A DNA stretch of 19,561 nt. Origin: CAZPMO01 sp964587515 (GTDB lineage Bacteria; Pseudomonadota; Alphaproteobacteria; MPNO01). Location: contig CAZPMO010000089.1 in NCBI GenBank assembly GCA_964587515.1, positions 1-19,561 on the forward strand, written 5' to 3'. This document shows, piece by piece, positions 7,581-13,615 of the stretch (the first letter of the stretch is position 1; each line of letters starts with the position of its first letter). Under the pieces are notes generated by a model. The model was given only the letters and a program-made list of their open reading frames with translations. It had not been told where the DNA came from and made no database searches. The translations under genes were made by a program, and so were the position numbers.

Positions 7581-8809
7581 GCGCGCCGCGCGATACATTC
7601 GAGGCCGAGGTCGTCGCGCTGGGCGGCGGCGGTGACGGCGCGGTCGAGACGCCGACGGGCCGCGTCTATGTGCCCTATGCCGCGCCCGGCGACCGCCTGC
7701 GGCTCCGGTTGCGGGGATCGGAAATCGTCGAGGCGACCCGCCTTGCCGACGGTCCCGACCGCGTCGCCCCGGCGTGCGCGCATTTCGGCGATTGCGGCGG
7801 CTGCGCTTTGCAACATATCGAGGACGGTGCCTACGCCGCCTGGAAACGCGACCGGGTGGCGCAGGCGCTGGCGCGGCGCGGGCTGGAGACCGAGATCGCG
7901 CCGCTGGTGCGGATCCCGCCCGGGGCGCGCCGCCGCGTCCGGCTCGGCGCGCGCCGCACCCGCGATGGCGTGGTGCTCGGTTTCAAGGCGCGGCGCAGCC
8001 ACTGGCTGGTCGATGTGAATTCGTGTCCGGTCGCGGTCCCCGAAATCGTCGCCCTGCTGCCGAAGTTGCGCGCCGTGCTCGCCGATTGCCTAGCCCAAGG
8101 CGGGACCGCCGAGGTTTCGGTGACTCATCTCGACGCCGGGCTCGACGTCGCCGTCGATACGGACGTTCCACTTGACTTGGCGGCGCGCGAACGCCTGGCC
8201 GGTTTCGCCGAAGCCGCCGATCTCGCGCGGCTGGGTTGGGGCGGCGAGCCGGTGGTCCGCCGCCGTGCGCCGATGGTCGAATTTTCCGGCGTTCCGGTCG
8301 AACTTCCGCCCGGCGGATTCCTGCAGCCCAGCGCCGCGGGCGAAGCCGCGCTCGCGAATGTGGTGATGGAGACGCTGGCCGAGGCCCGTATTGTCGCCGA
8401 TCTCCACGCCGGCTGCGGCGCGTTCGCGCTGCGCCTCGCGGCAATGGGCAAGACCGTGCGCGCCTATGATGTGGACGAGGCGCAGATCGCGGCGCTTGGC
8501 GACGCCGCGCGCGACCTGCCCGTCACCGCCGAGACCCGCGATCTGGATCGCCGGCCGCTCGATGGGAAGGAGCTTGCCGGGCTCGACGGCGTGGCCCTCG
8601 ATCCGCCGCGCGCCGGCGCCGCCGCGCAAGCCAGAACGCTGGCGGCCTCAAAAGCGCCGCTCATCGCCTATGTGTCGTGCAATCCCGCCAGCTTCGCGCG
8701 CGACGCCCGCACCCTGGTCGACGGCGGCTACCGCCTGGAACGCCTGGTCCCGGTCGATCAGTTCCTGTGGTCGCCGCACCTGGAGCTGGCGGCGGTGTTC
8801 AGGCGGTAA
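7577..8809 (+). CDS. TrmA/RumA-family 23S rRNA (uracil-5) methyltransferase, RlmD-like
   Basis: 410 residues. Order: TRAM domain (about 6-50); an iron-sulfur cluster set C67, C73, C76 (CAHFGDCGGC) plus C150; a central RNA-binding region; SAM site DLHAGCGAFALRL (275-287) and YDVDE (297-301); LDPPRAG (341-347); catalytic nucleophile C368 in YVSCNP; and general-base E403 in HLEL. These match the family that makes 5-methyluridine in 23S rRNA or tRNA using SAM and a [4Fe-4S] domain; which uridine cannot be told. The ATG overlaps the tlyA stop. The 3' end (8771-8809) is echoed by a degenerate copy at 11538-11576, making this gene a possible insertion point for the DNA that follows. Confidence 0.92.
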   Translation: MSAPRDTFEAEVVALGGGGDGAVETPTGRVYVPYAAPGDRLRLRLRGSEIVEATRLADGPDRVAPACAHFGDCGGCALQHIEDGAYAAWKRDRVAQALARRGLETEIAPLVRIPPGARRRVRLGARRTRDGVVLGFKARRSHWLVDVNSCPVAVPEIVALLPKLRAVLADCLAQGGTAEVSVTHLDAGLDVAVDTDVPLDLAARERLAGFAEAADLARLGWGGEPVVRRRAPMVEFSGVPVELPPGGFLQPSAAGEAALANVVMETLAEARIVADLHAGCGAFALRLAAMGKTVRAYDVDEAQIAALGDAARDLPVTAETRDLDRRPLDGKELAGLDGVALDPPRAGAAAQARTLAASKAPLIAYVSCNPASFARDARTLVDGGYRLERLVPVDQFLWSPHLELAAVFRR

Positions 8810-8888
8810 AGCGCTCGCCGTCGCGTTGGGGAAGGGTCGGACATTTTTGGGCGGTGTACGCCCGGAGTGGTCATTGGCGCAATAGATG

Positions 8889-9119
8889 TCAAAGCCTGGC
8901 TAACGACCCGGCGCCATCTCGGCGCGCGGCCGAACGCCTGGCGGGCGACAGCAAATTTGCAATCGCCGACAACGCATGACCGGCCGCGAAGAGGGCGATG
9001 ACAACGAGACCAAATACCGGCCCACCAGTGAGGTAGGCGCGAACGGCCGTGCCGCGAAGGGCGGCTAGGAAGCGACCCTTTTCACCGCCTTTATCGGCGT
9101 AAGCGCGTTTATTCGTCAT
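8889..9119 (-). CDS. Small single-span membrane protein downstream of PadR regulator
   Basis: 76 residues, not recognised. The start is ATG 9119 with GGAG upstream, inside the end of the regulator gene; a TTG 9 bp further upstream is less likely. The N-terminus is basic and hydrophilic (1-30); one hydrophobic span follows (about 33-57, GGPVFGLVVIALFAAGHAL); then comes a short Arg/Ser-rich tail. The topology suggests an inner-membrane protein with both ends basic. It starts 5 bp after the padR stop, so the two are almost certainly one transcript and the protein is probably controlled by the regulator. Function unknown; a role in metal or stress response is only inferred from the regulator family. 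Confidence 0.6.
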   Translation of the reverse strand: MTNKRAYADKGGEKGRFLAALRGTAVRAYLTGGPVFGLVVIALFAAGHALSAIANLLSPARRSAARRDGAGSLARL

Positions 9120-9124
9120 CGCGG

Positions 9125-9697
9125 TCAACTCCGCTCTATTTCGGACGCGGCTGTCGAGAGAGCTTCGACGATCGTGGCGATCCGATCGTTGGTCGGAGGA
9201 TTACTCTCAAGGCGGCGCTCAATCGCCCGCCTTAGGTCGTCCAAGGCAAGTCGAAGTTGCGGCGCCATCCCGGCTTCGCCTGTAAGATTTGGGTCGCGGG
9301 TCGCGTCGCTCGATTGTGCTTTGCTGAACTCCGCTATGCGGGCAAGAATTGCCTCGACGGTCGCCCTGTTGGCCTTGAGCGCAAGCGATCCGTCCGAGGT
9401 TATCTCGAATAGCCTCTTGCTGCGTTCGCTGGCAATCACGCGGATCCAGTCCAGCTCTTCCAGAAGAGTGAGCGTGGGATAGATCACTCCCGGGCTCGGG
9501 CTGTAGGCGCCGTCGACTTTCTCCTCAATGGCCTTGATGATTTCGTATCCGTGACGAGGCTTTTCCTCGATCAGCTTCAGTATCAGGAAACGCAGATCGC
9601 CATGGGCGAATAAGCGACCTAGCATTGGTCGACGACCGCCGCGCCCCTTGCCCCTTCTGCCCCGGTTTCCCGAAGGATTGTCTTGTCGATTTCTCAT
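9125..9697 (-). CDS. PadR-family transcriptional regulator, YqjI-like
   Basis: 190 residues. A Gly/Arg-rich N-terminal extension (1-25) is followed by a PadR winged helix-turn-helix (about 27-110) with HGYEIIKAIEEKVDG and the wing-region block YSPSPGVIYPTLTLLEELDWI, then a helical dimerisation tail. The layout and these blocks resemble E. coli YqjI, a PadR repressor responsive to nickel and iron. Unlike YqjI, the extension here has no run of His/Cys residues, so metal sensing is uncertain. The start is ATG 9697 with AGGA 9 bp upstream. It is probably autoregulated: its promoter overlaps a phased array of AT-rich half-sites. It is followed directly by a small membrane-protein gene. Confidence 0.88.
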   Translation of the reverse strand: MRNRQDNPSGNRGRRGKGRGGRRPMLGRLFAHGDLRFLILKLIEEKPRHGYEIIKAIEEKVDGAYSPSPGVIYPTLTLLEELDWIRVIASERSKRLFEITSDGSLALKANRATVEAILARIAEFSKAQSSDATRDPNLTGEAGMAPQLRLALDDLRRAIERRLESNPPTNDRIATIVEALSTAASEIERS

Positions 9698-9715
9698 TCC
9701 GTAGTGTCCTGTTTC

Positions 9716-9774
9716 GTTATATTGAGTTTTACGTTATATCAATAAATACGATATAACTATTAATAAGATATATC
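9716..9774. promoter_or_regulatory. Phased PadR operator array: four half-sites at 17-bp pitch
   Basis: Four related 8-mers begin at 9716 (GTTATATT), 9733 (GTTATATC), 9750 (GATATAAC) and 9767 (GATATATC), each exactly 17 bp after the last. The middle pair forms a perfect inverted repeat, GTTATATC-N9-GATATAAC (9733-9757). The block is very AT-rich inside GC-rich DNA and covers the predicted start of transcription of the PadR gene. Binding by that regulator is inferred from position. Confidence 0.65.
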
Positions 9775-9792
9775 GAAATAGAAAAATGTCAA
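9765..9792 (-). promoter_or_regulatory. Sigma-70 promoter for the padR gene
   Basis: On the minus strand a perfect TTGACA (9792-9787) is followed after 16 bp by TATCTT (9770-9765). Transcription would start near 9758, within the GATATAAC half-site, leaving a leader of about 60 nt before ATG 9697. The -10 overlaps the outermost half-site, a geometry suited to autorepression. Confidence 0.55.
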
Positions 9793-9978
9793 GCTCAAAC
9801 CGGGCCGTCCCACATGAGGCGCATGGACTCCCAACCCTGACGTGCGTTTGCTAGGGTGATGCCGCTATCGTTGCCGGGGACAGGGGGCGCCCGGTCGATC
9901 GGGGCGAACCTCCGCGGGCGGCGTTGTCGAGGCGTCGTTGCGGACGTTGGTGATCGGCGGCTGGAGAATGCAACCATC

Positions 9979-10968
9979 ATGATCATGCATCGTACAAACC
10001 GGATTTTTACGGCGCTCGTTTGTCTCACTCTGTCGGCGTGCCCCGCCAAAACCATCAACGCCCCTTCGACCGTACAAACGCACGCGCAACAACCGGTCGC
10101 GAAACAAACGCCATGGCAGCGAACCATGGCGGCCGGGGACGACGCGTATCGGGCCGGCAACTACGCCGAAGCCGAGAAAATGTACAAAGCCGGATTTGTC
10201 GAGGCCGAGCGGTTCGGAATGGCGGATTTTCGTTTCTCCCGCGCACTCCACGGCCTTACCCGCGCCTATCTCGCCCAGGGGAAGGACACGGCGGCGGAGC
10301 CGCTTTTCCAGCGTGCGCTGGCGGTATTTGATTCGCCGGGACCTTACCAGAGCGATGCCGATCTGCACCTCAGCGGCTTCGACAAACCATTCCGCGAACA
10401 CGGCCGCCATGCCAAAGCAGAGATGCTGCTCAAGCGCCAACTCGCCTACCGCGAAAGACTGCACGGAGCCGGTCACCGTTTCGTCGGCCATAGCCTTAAT
10501 CATCTGGCCGGGCTGTACCGCGACCTCGGCCGCCACGACGAGGCGGAGCGGCTATACGAGCGAGCCCTCGGATTGTTTATGGCGTTCGGCCCGATGGCTC
10601 GATTTTCACCTGAAATCACGCGGGAACAGGCGTGGGAACTGGAACGTAACGGCGAAATACTACGCCAGCGCGGCAAATTAAATCTGGCCGAGCCGGAACA
10701 AAGGCTCGCACTGGCCATCCGCAAGAAACGTTTGGGCCCCATGCACCCCGAAGTGGCGCGGAGCCTCAACCGCCTCGGCCTGATCTACAAGGGCCGGGGC
10801 ATGTACGCCAGAGCCGAGGAGCACTACAAAAAGGCGCTCTCGATGAACCGGCGCACCTTGGGCGCGCGGCATCCCGAATATGCCAAGAATCTGGACAACC
10901 TTGCGTCTCTCTACCAGACCCAGAAACGCTACGCCGAAGCCGAGCCGTTAATCAAACAGGCATTGTAG
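9979..10968 (+). CDS. TPR-repeat lipoprotein, N-terminal part before an in-frame TAG
   Basis: 329 residues from ATG 9979 (ATG 9985 is also possible), with GGAGA upstream. Residues 3-17 are a lipoprotein signal ending in the lipobox LSAC, so export and lipidation are expected. After a Thr/Gln-rich linker come several 40-42-residue kinesin-light-chain-type TPRs (AEKMYKAGF, AEPLFQRAL, AERLYERALGL, AEEHYKKALSMN, AEPLIKQAL), a scaffold for protein-protein contacts. The frame stops at TAG 10966-10968 in the middle of a repeat unit (QAL-stop-IFQQTPDKERANVAVALNNLGWLY) and continues open afterwards, so the original gene was probably 9979-11496. This part may still give a shortened protein. It diverges from padR across a 280-bp gap whose promoter for this side I could not identify. 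Confidence 0.75.
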   Translation: MIMHRTNRIFTALVCLTLSACPAKTINAPSTVQTHAQQPVAKQTPWQRTMAAGDDAYRAGNYAEAEKMYKAGFVEAERFGMADFRFSRALHGLTRAYLAQGKDTAAEPLFQRALAVFDSPGPYQSDADLHLSGFDKPFREHGRHAKAEMLLKRQLAYRERLHGAGHRFVGHSLNHLAGLYRDLGRHDEAERLYERALGLFMAFGPMARFSPEITREQAWELERNGEILRQRGKLNLAEPEQRLALAIRKKRLGPMHPEVARSLNRLGLIYKGRGMYARAEEHYKKALSMNRRTLGARHPEYAKNLDNLASLYQTQKRYAEAEPLIKQAL

Positions 10969-11010
10969 ATTTTTCAGCAAACGCCGGATAAAGAGCGCGC
11001 CAACGTCGCC

Positions 11011-11496
11011 GTGGCACTCAACAATCTCGGTTGGCTGTACCTGCATCAGGGCCGTCATACGGAATCCGAACAATCATTCAAGCGGTCCCTCGCCATGGAC
11101 GAGAAGGCGTTGGATCCCGCGCACCCGCGCGTCGCCAGCGACCTGGGAAACCTTGCCCTGCTTTACCGGGAACAGGGGAAACGGGACAAGGCCGAAAACC
11201 TGTTGGTCCGCGCCGTCGCCATTTTGGATAAAACCATGCCCGACAGCTTGGAATTGGCGATCAACAGCGCCAACCTCGCCGACCTCTACAGCGCCGACGG
11301 CCGCCTCGACGACGCCGAGGCGCTATTCAAGCGCTCACTCGTCATCCTTGAGAGCGCCGTTGGCCCTGTCCATCCTTTCGTCGCACAAGGGCTCTCGGGA
11401 TACGCGTTTCTGCTGCGAAAGTCCGGACGCATCGCCGAGGCCGAAGGGCTCGAACGTCGGGTCAAGACGATCCGCGCCATGGCGTCAAAACGGTGA
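11011..11496 (+). CDS. TPR-repeat protein, C-terminal part after the in-frame TAG
   Basis: 161 residues if begun at GTG 11011, in exactly the same frame as the preceding TPR lipoprotein. It holds further kinesin-light-chain-type TPRs: ALNNLGWLYLHQGRHTESEQSFKRSLAMDEKAL, SDLGNLALLYREQGKRDKAENLLVRAV and SANLADLYSADGRLDDAEALFKRSL. There is no signal peptide and no convincing Shine-Dalgarno before the GTG, so independent translation is doubtful. Most likely it is the detached 3' half of one gene broken by a single nonsense change at 10966-10968; a sequencing error or amber readthrough are alternatives. Confidence 0.6.
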   Translation: MALNNLGWLYLHQGRHTESEQSFKRSLAMDEKALDPAHPRVASDLGNLALLYREQGKRDKAENLLVRAVAILDKTMPDSLELAINSANLADLYSADGRLDDAEALFKRSLVILESAVGPVHPFVAQGLSGYAFLLRKSGRIAEAEGLERRVKTIRAMASKR

Positions 11497-11537
11497 TCCG
11501 GAGACCAACACTCCCCGTCCCACCGCGAGCCTCCGCC

Positions 11538-11576
11538 TCGCCCCGCCTGGAGCTGGCGGCGACGTTCCGGCGGTAG
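11538..11576 (+). pseudogene. Relic of an RlmD-like methyltransferase 3' end
   Basis: These 39 bases read SPRLELAATFRR-stop in frame, against SPHLELAAVFRR-stop at the end of the complete methyltransferase gene (8771-8809). By eye 33 of 39 bases agree. No other part of the gene is seen upstream of the relic, where the TPR frame ends. It is either a displaced gene end left by an insertion, or the remnant of a deleted paralogue. Confidence 0.55.
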
Positions 11577-11593
11577 GGCGCGCGCTTATCGGC

Positions 11594-12106
11594 TCAACTG
11601 TCACGCAGCTTTTTGTCGATGAACCGAAGGATCATCAGATGCTTTTCGGAATCATGAATGATGGTCTCGATCAGCAGAACCAGAAGCCCGCCATACAAAT
11701 CTTTGCTGGGTTTCAGGAGTGCTTTGTATTGTTGGATCCCATCCTTCTCGGTCTGGATGAATTCGCCGGTCAGTTCCAGCAGATCGTCTTTTTCCTCGGC
11801 CGAGATCCGGCCCAGTTTGGGCAGACCCTCGGGGGTGCGGCGCCCCGAAAACCCTGAATTCAGCGTTTCCGTGATGCTGTGGACCACCGCGTGGTGTTTT
11901 TCCTCGTCCGCCATGATCATCTGCAGAAGAAACCGCATCAGCGGATTTTCATGCCGTTCGGAAATAGCCCGGTATTCATCGAGAAATCGCTGTTCGTCCC
12001 GTTCATGCGCCACGAAGCACTTGGTCAACTGTTCGAAGGTGGTTCGTTCCTTCTCGTCCGGCGCGAAGGCGTGAAGCGGGAAAAAGGGGTTGAACAAGGT
12101 TTCCAT
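11594..12106 (-). CDS. Ferritin-like four-helix protein, probable diiron
   Basis: 170 residues, all helical in character. Carboxylate/histidine clusters recur as in rubrerythrin/ferritin-like proteins: E35 and E38 (AHERDEQRF), E68xxH71 (ADEEKHH), E115 and E120 (GEFIQTEKD), and D152/E154/H156 (HDSEKH). The DEEKH and DSEKH blocks look like the paired second and fourth helices of a four-helix bundle carrying a dinuclear metal site. It is expected to be a cytosolic redox or metal-handling protein; ferroxidase, peroxidase or storage activity cannot be distinguished. The start is ATG 12106 with GGAAGGGA upstream; the longer in-frame extension crosses the promoter and is not coding. An FNR-type promoter precedes it, indicating induction when oxygen is low. 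Confidence 0.75.
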   Translation of the reverse strand: METLFNPFFPLHAFAPDEKERTTFEQLTKCFVAHERDEQRFLDEYRAISERHENPLMRFLLQMIMADEEKHHAVVHSITETLNSGFSGRRTPEGLPKLGRISAEEKDDLLELTGEFIQTEKDGIQQYKALLKPSKDLYGGLLVLLIETIIHDSEKHLMILRFIDKKLRDS

Positions 12107-12147
12107 GATTATTCCCTTCCGTATCCCAGTGCGGTTCGACTGCTTGA

Positions 12148-12190
12148 ATTTTAGGCGCGTCGCGCCGCGCGGCCTTTGATGCAGATCAAA
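12148..12190 (-). promoter_or_regulatory. FNR/FixK-type box and -10 for the ferritin-like gene
   Basis: TTTGATGCAGATCAAA (12175-12190) is a perfect palindrome containing the exact FNR consensus TTGAT-N4-ATCAA. On the minus strand a -10-like TAAAAT lies at 12153-12148, putting transcription start near 12141. The box centre (12182.5) is then 41.5 bp upstream, the standard class II FNR activation position, and the transcript would lead to ATG 12106 after about 35 nt. Confidence 0.72.
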
Positions 12191-12512
12191 TGACGTCAAT
12201 CGCGGGAGTCCGGTCGCCGCCATGCAAATATTGTCTTTGCCGGTTCGCTGGACGACCCTTCTTGGGTCGATATCCAATCGAATTTGTGGACCAATAGCGC
12301 GCTGTCATGGGTGAATCTCGACAACGCCAGGAACTTTCCGAAGTCGCCAAATCTGGCCAAACGCCATCGAGCTCAGGTTTGAACATCCGCCGCAATTCCA
12401 GAGGAAGGCGGAATACGCGACCTGAGCACTACGGAATTACCGGTCGCCATCCCGTCCGAGGCAAAGCCGTAGCTGTTCACAGAAGGAGACAAGACAAAAG
12501 GGCCAGTGCGGC

Positions 12513-12542
12513 ATGACCCCCTTTAAAACCGTCCTGCTCTAA
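12513..12542 (+). pseudogene. Stub resembling a universal stress protein start
   Basis: ATG 12513 opens MTPFKTVLL and then meets TAA at 12540-12542. This nonapeptide resembles the start of UspA-family proteins (MxxFKxILxPVDGS). The stop overlaps the end of the convergent 262-residue gene, as if a usp gene had been cut here. The match is short and could be chance. The rest of 12191-12512 holds no gene I can support; it contains a 6-bp hairpin (CGACCC/GGGTCG, 12253-12269) without a T tract. Confidence 0.25.
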
Positions 12543-13327
12543 GCCGCTTTACCCATGATCGAATAGTCGAACGCGATGGGTTCGATGTCGCCGGCATAGA
12601 TCGCCTCGATGCGGTCTTGCGACAACGGATAGCTGAACTGGCCATTGCGCATGTGAATGCGGCGCTGTAACTGGCCCACGACCTTGTCCTTGACCATCGC
12701 CCAACCCGCCGCGTCGAGATCGTAAGAGCCCAGCGAGACGACGCCGTTCAGCATATGGCCGACCTCGTCGTCATAGACGATCTGGCAAGCCGCCGCGATC
12801 TGGTCGTCGATGCCGCCCTTTCCGGCGAGTTTCGCACCCTCGGCATAAAGCGTGCAGTAGCCGCCCTCCGTAAAGTCCATCGCCGCCTGACCGAGTTCGC
12901 CATGGCTCATGCGTAAATCGAGCCGGTAATCGTCGAGAGTTTTGCCCTCGGACCAGTTTTTCAGCGCGCTTGGGATAAGCTTTTCCTCACCGGGCGAGCC
13001 GAGGTTGTCGTAGATGTCGGCGAACAGACAGTAATGATGGAATTCGGAGTAAATTCCTTCCACCAACTGTAGCATTTCATGGCGATCCAGTCCGCGATCG
13101 AGCGCCGGCCGTTTGTCAATCATCTGCTGGCCCCACTCGACCAGAAGGCCGTGTTCCGGTTCGCCGTAACCGGAACCGTAGAATTCCTTGAAACACTGAT
13201 GGGCGATCCATTTACGGTCGGTCTCCGCCGTGCGTTCGGACCAGTTGAAATAGCTGCGCACCACTTCCGCCTCACCGGCAAACAGCGGCGTCGCGGCGTC
13301 GATGACGTCTCTCAATTTTTGATTCAA
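12539..13327 (-). CDS. Unrecognised 262-residue helical protein with two ExxH motifs
   Basis: I do not recognise the family. The protein is strongly helical with no signal peptide or membrane span, hence probably cytosolic. Candidate metal ligands are E90 and E95xxH98 (EGIYSEFHHYC), E154 (TEGGYC), E163, and E188xxH191 (YDDEVGHM); two ExxH motifs about 93 residues apart suit a ferritin-like or haem-oxygenase-like diiron fold. Aromatic residues cluster around the first site (EFYGSGYGEPEHG, HHYCLFADIYD). No ATG, GTG or TTG is seen upstream in frame, so TTG 13327 is the best start, with GGGAG about 13 bp before it; TTG 13312 is an alternative. It lies upstream of the other ferritin-like gene in the same direction, but a 432-bp gap with its own promoter separates them. 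Confidence 0.75.
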   Translation of the reverse strand: MNQKLRDVIDAATPLFAGEAEVVRSYFNWSERTAETDRKWIAHQCFKEFYGSGYGEPEHGLLVEWGQQMIDKRPALDRGLDRHEMLQLVEGIYSEFHHYCLFADIYDNLGSPGEEKLIPSALKNWSEGKTLDDYRLDLRMSHGELGQAAMDFTEGGYCTLYAEGAKLAGKGGIDDQIAAACQIVYDDEVGHMLNGVVSLGSYDLDAAGWAMVKDKVVGQLQRRIHMRNGQFSYPLSQDRIEAIYAGDIEPIAFDYSIMGKAA

Positions 13328-13560
13328 CGGTATTTGTCGTCTCCCTATACATCTTCCGGCAACTTGCTCGGGGATCTTCCGCCTACTGTTAAAATTCGTT
13401 CAGCCGGCATCGTGGGTTGATTAGGTTACGCAGCCTCGGCCTTCTGTTCAAGGTCGGGGTTGATGAAGTGGCCGGCTTGTTGGGTCGCAAGCGCCGCCCG
13501 AGTGACCCGCCATGGCGCACGACTTCGCCCAATGCTTGGTGTCGCCAACGGGCAGCCAAT

Positions 13561-13583
13561 GTCTGCCTTTGGCAAAAGCGGAC
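13561..13583. repeat. Imperfect inverted repeat in the aroC downstream gap
   Basis: GTCTGCCTTTG (13561-13571) and CAAAAGCGGAC (13573-13583) are inverted repeats with two mismatches. It may be a small dispersed intergenic repeat or a weak terminator of the minus-strand aroC transcript (no T tract seen). The rest of 13328-13615 holds no supportable gene; a minus-strand tail ending GHFINPDLEQKAEAA-stop (near 13428) looks protein-like but has no identifiable start or upstream body. Confidence 0.3.
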
Positions 13584-13615
13584 TCTTTATCGTCCGACGC
13601 GCGTCCCGCCTTGTC

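Noticed and set aside
8849..8863. GGGCG-GTGTA-CGCCC hairpin as terminator after the methyltransferase gene
   Set aside because: The stem is only 5 bp, and the T run lies before it on the plus strand with no T run after it on either strand.
10966..10968. TAG in the TPR gene as a recoded (pyrrolysine) codon
   Set aside because: Pyrrolysine use is not expected in this kind of organism, and the position is not an active-site residue; a nonsense change is simpler.
12307..12516. 69-codon plus-strand frame starting at ATG 12307
   Set aside because: It has no ribosome-binding site, an Arg/Gln-rich sequence with no domain character, and lies between a promoter region and a convergent gene end.
13428..13500. 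Minus-strand tail reading GHFINPDLEQKAEAA-stop
   Set aside because: It looks protein-like but has no start, no ribosome-binding site and no recognisable upstream body before aroC; it could be a relic, but cannot be supported.
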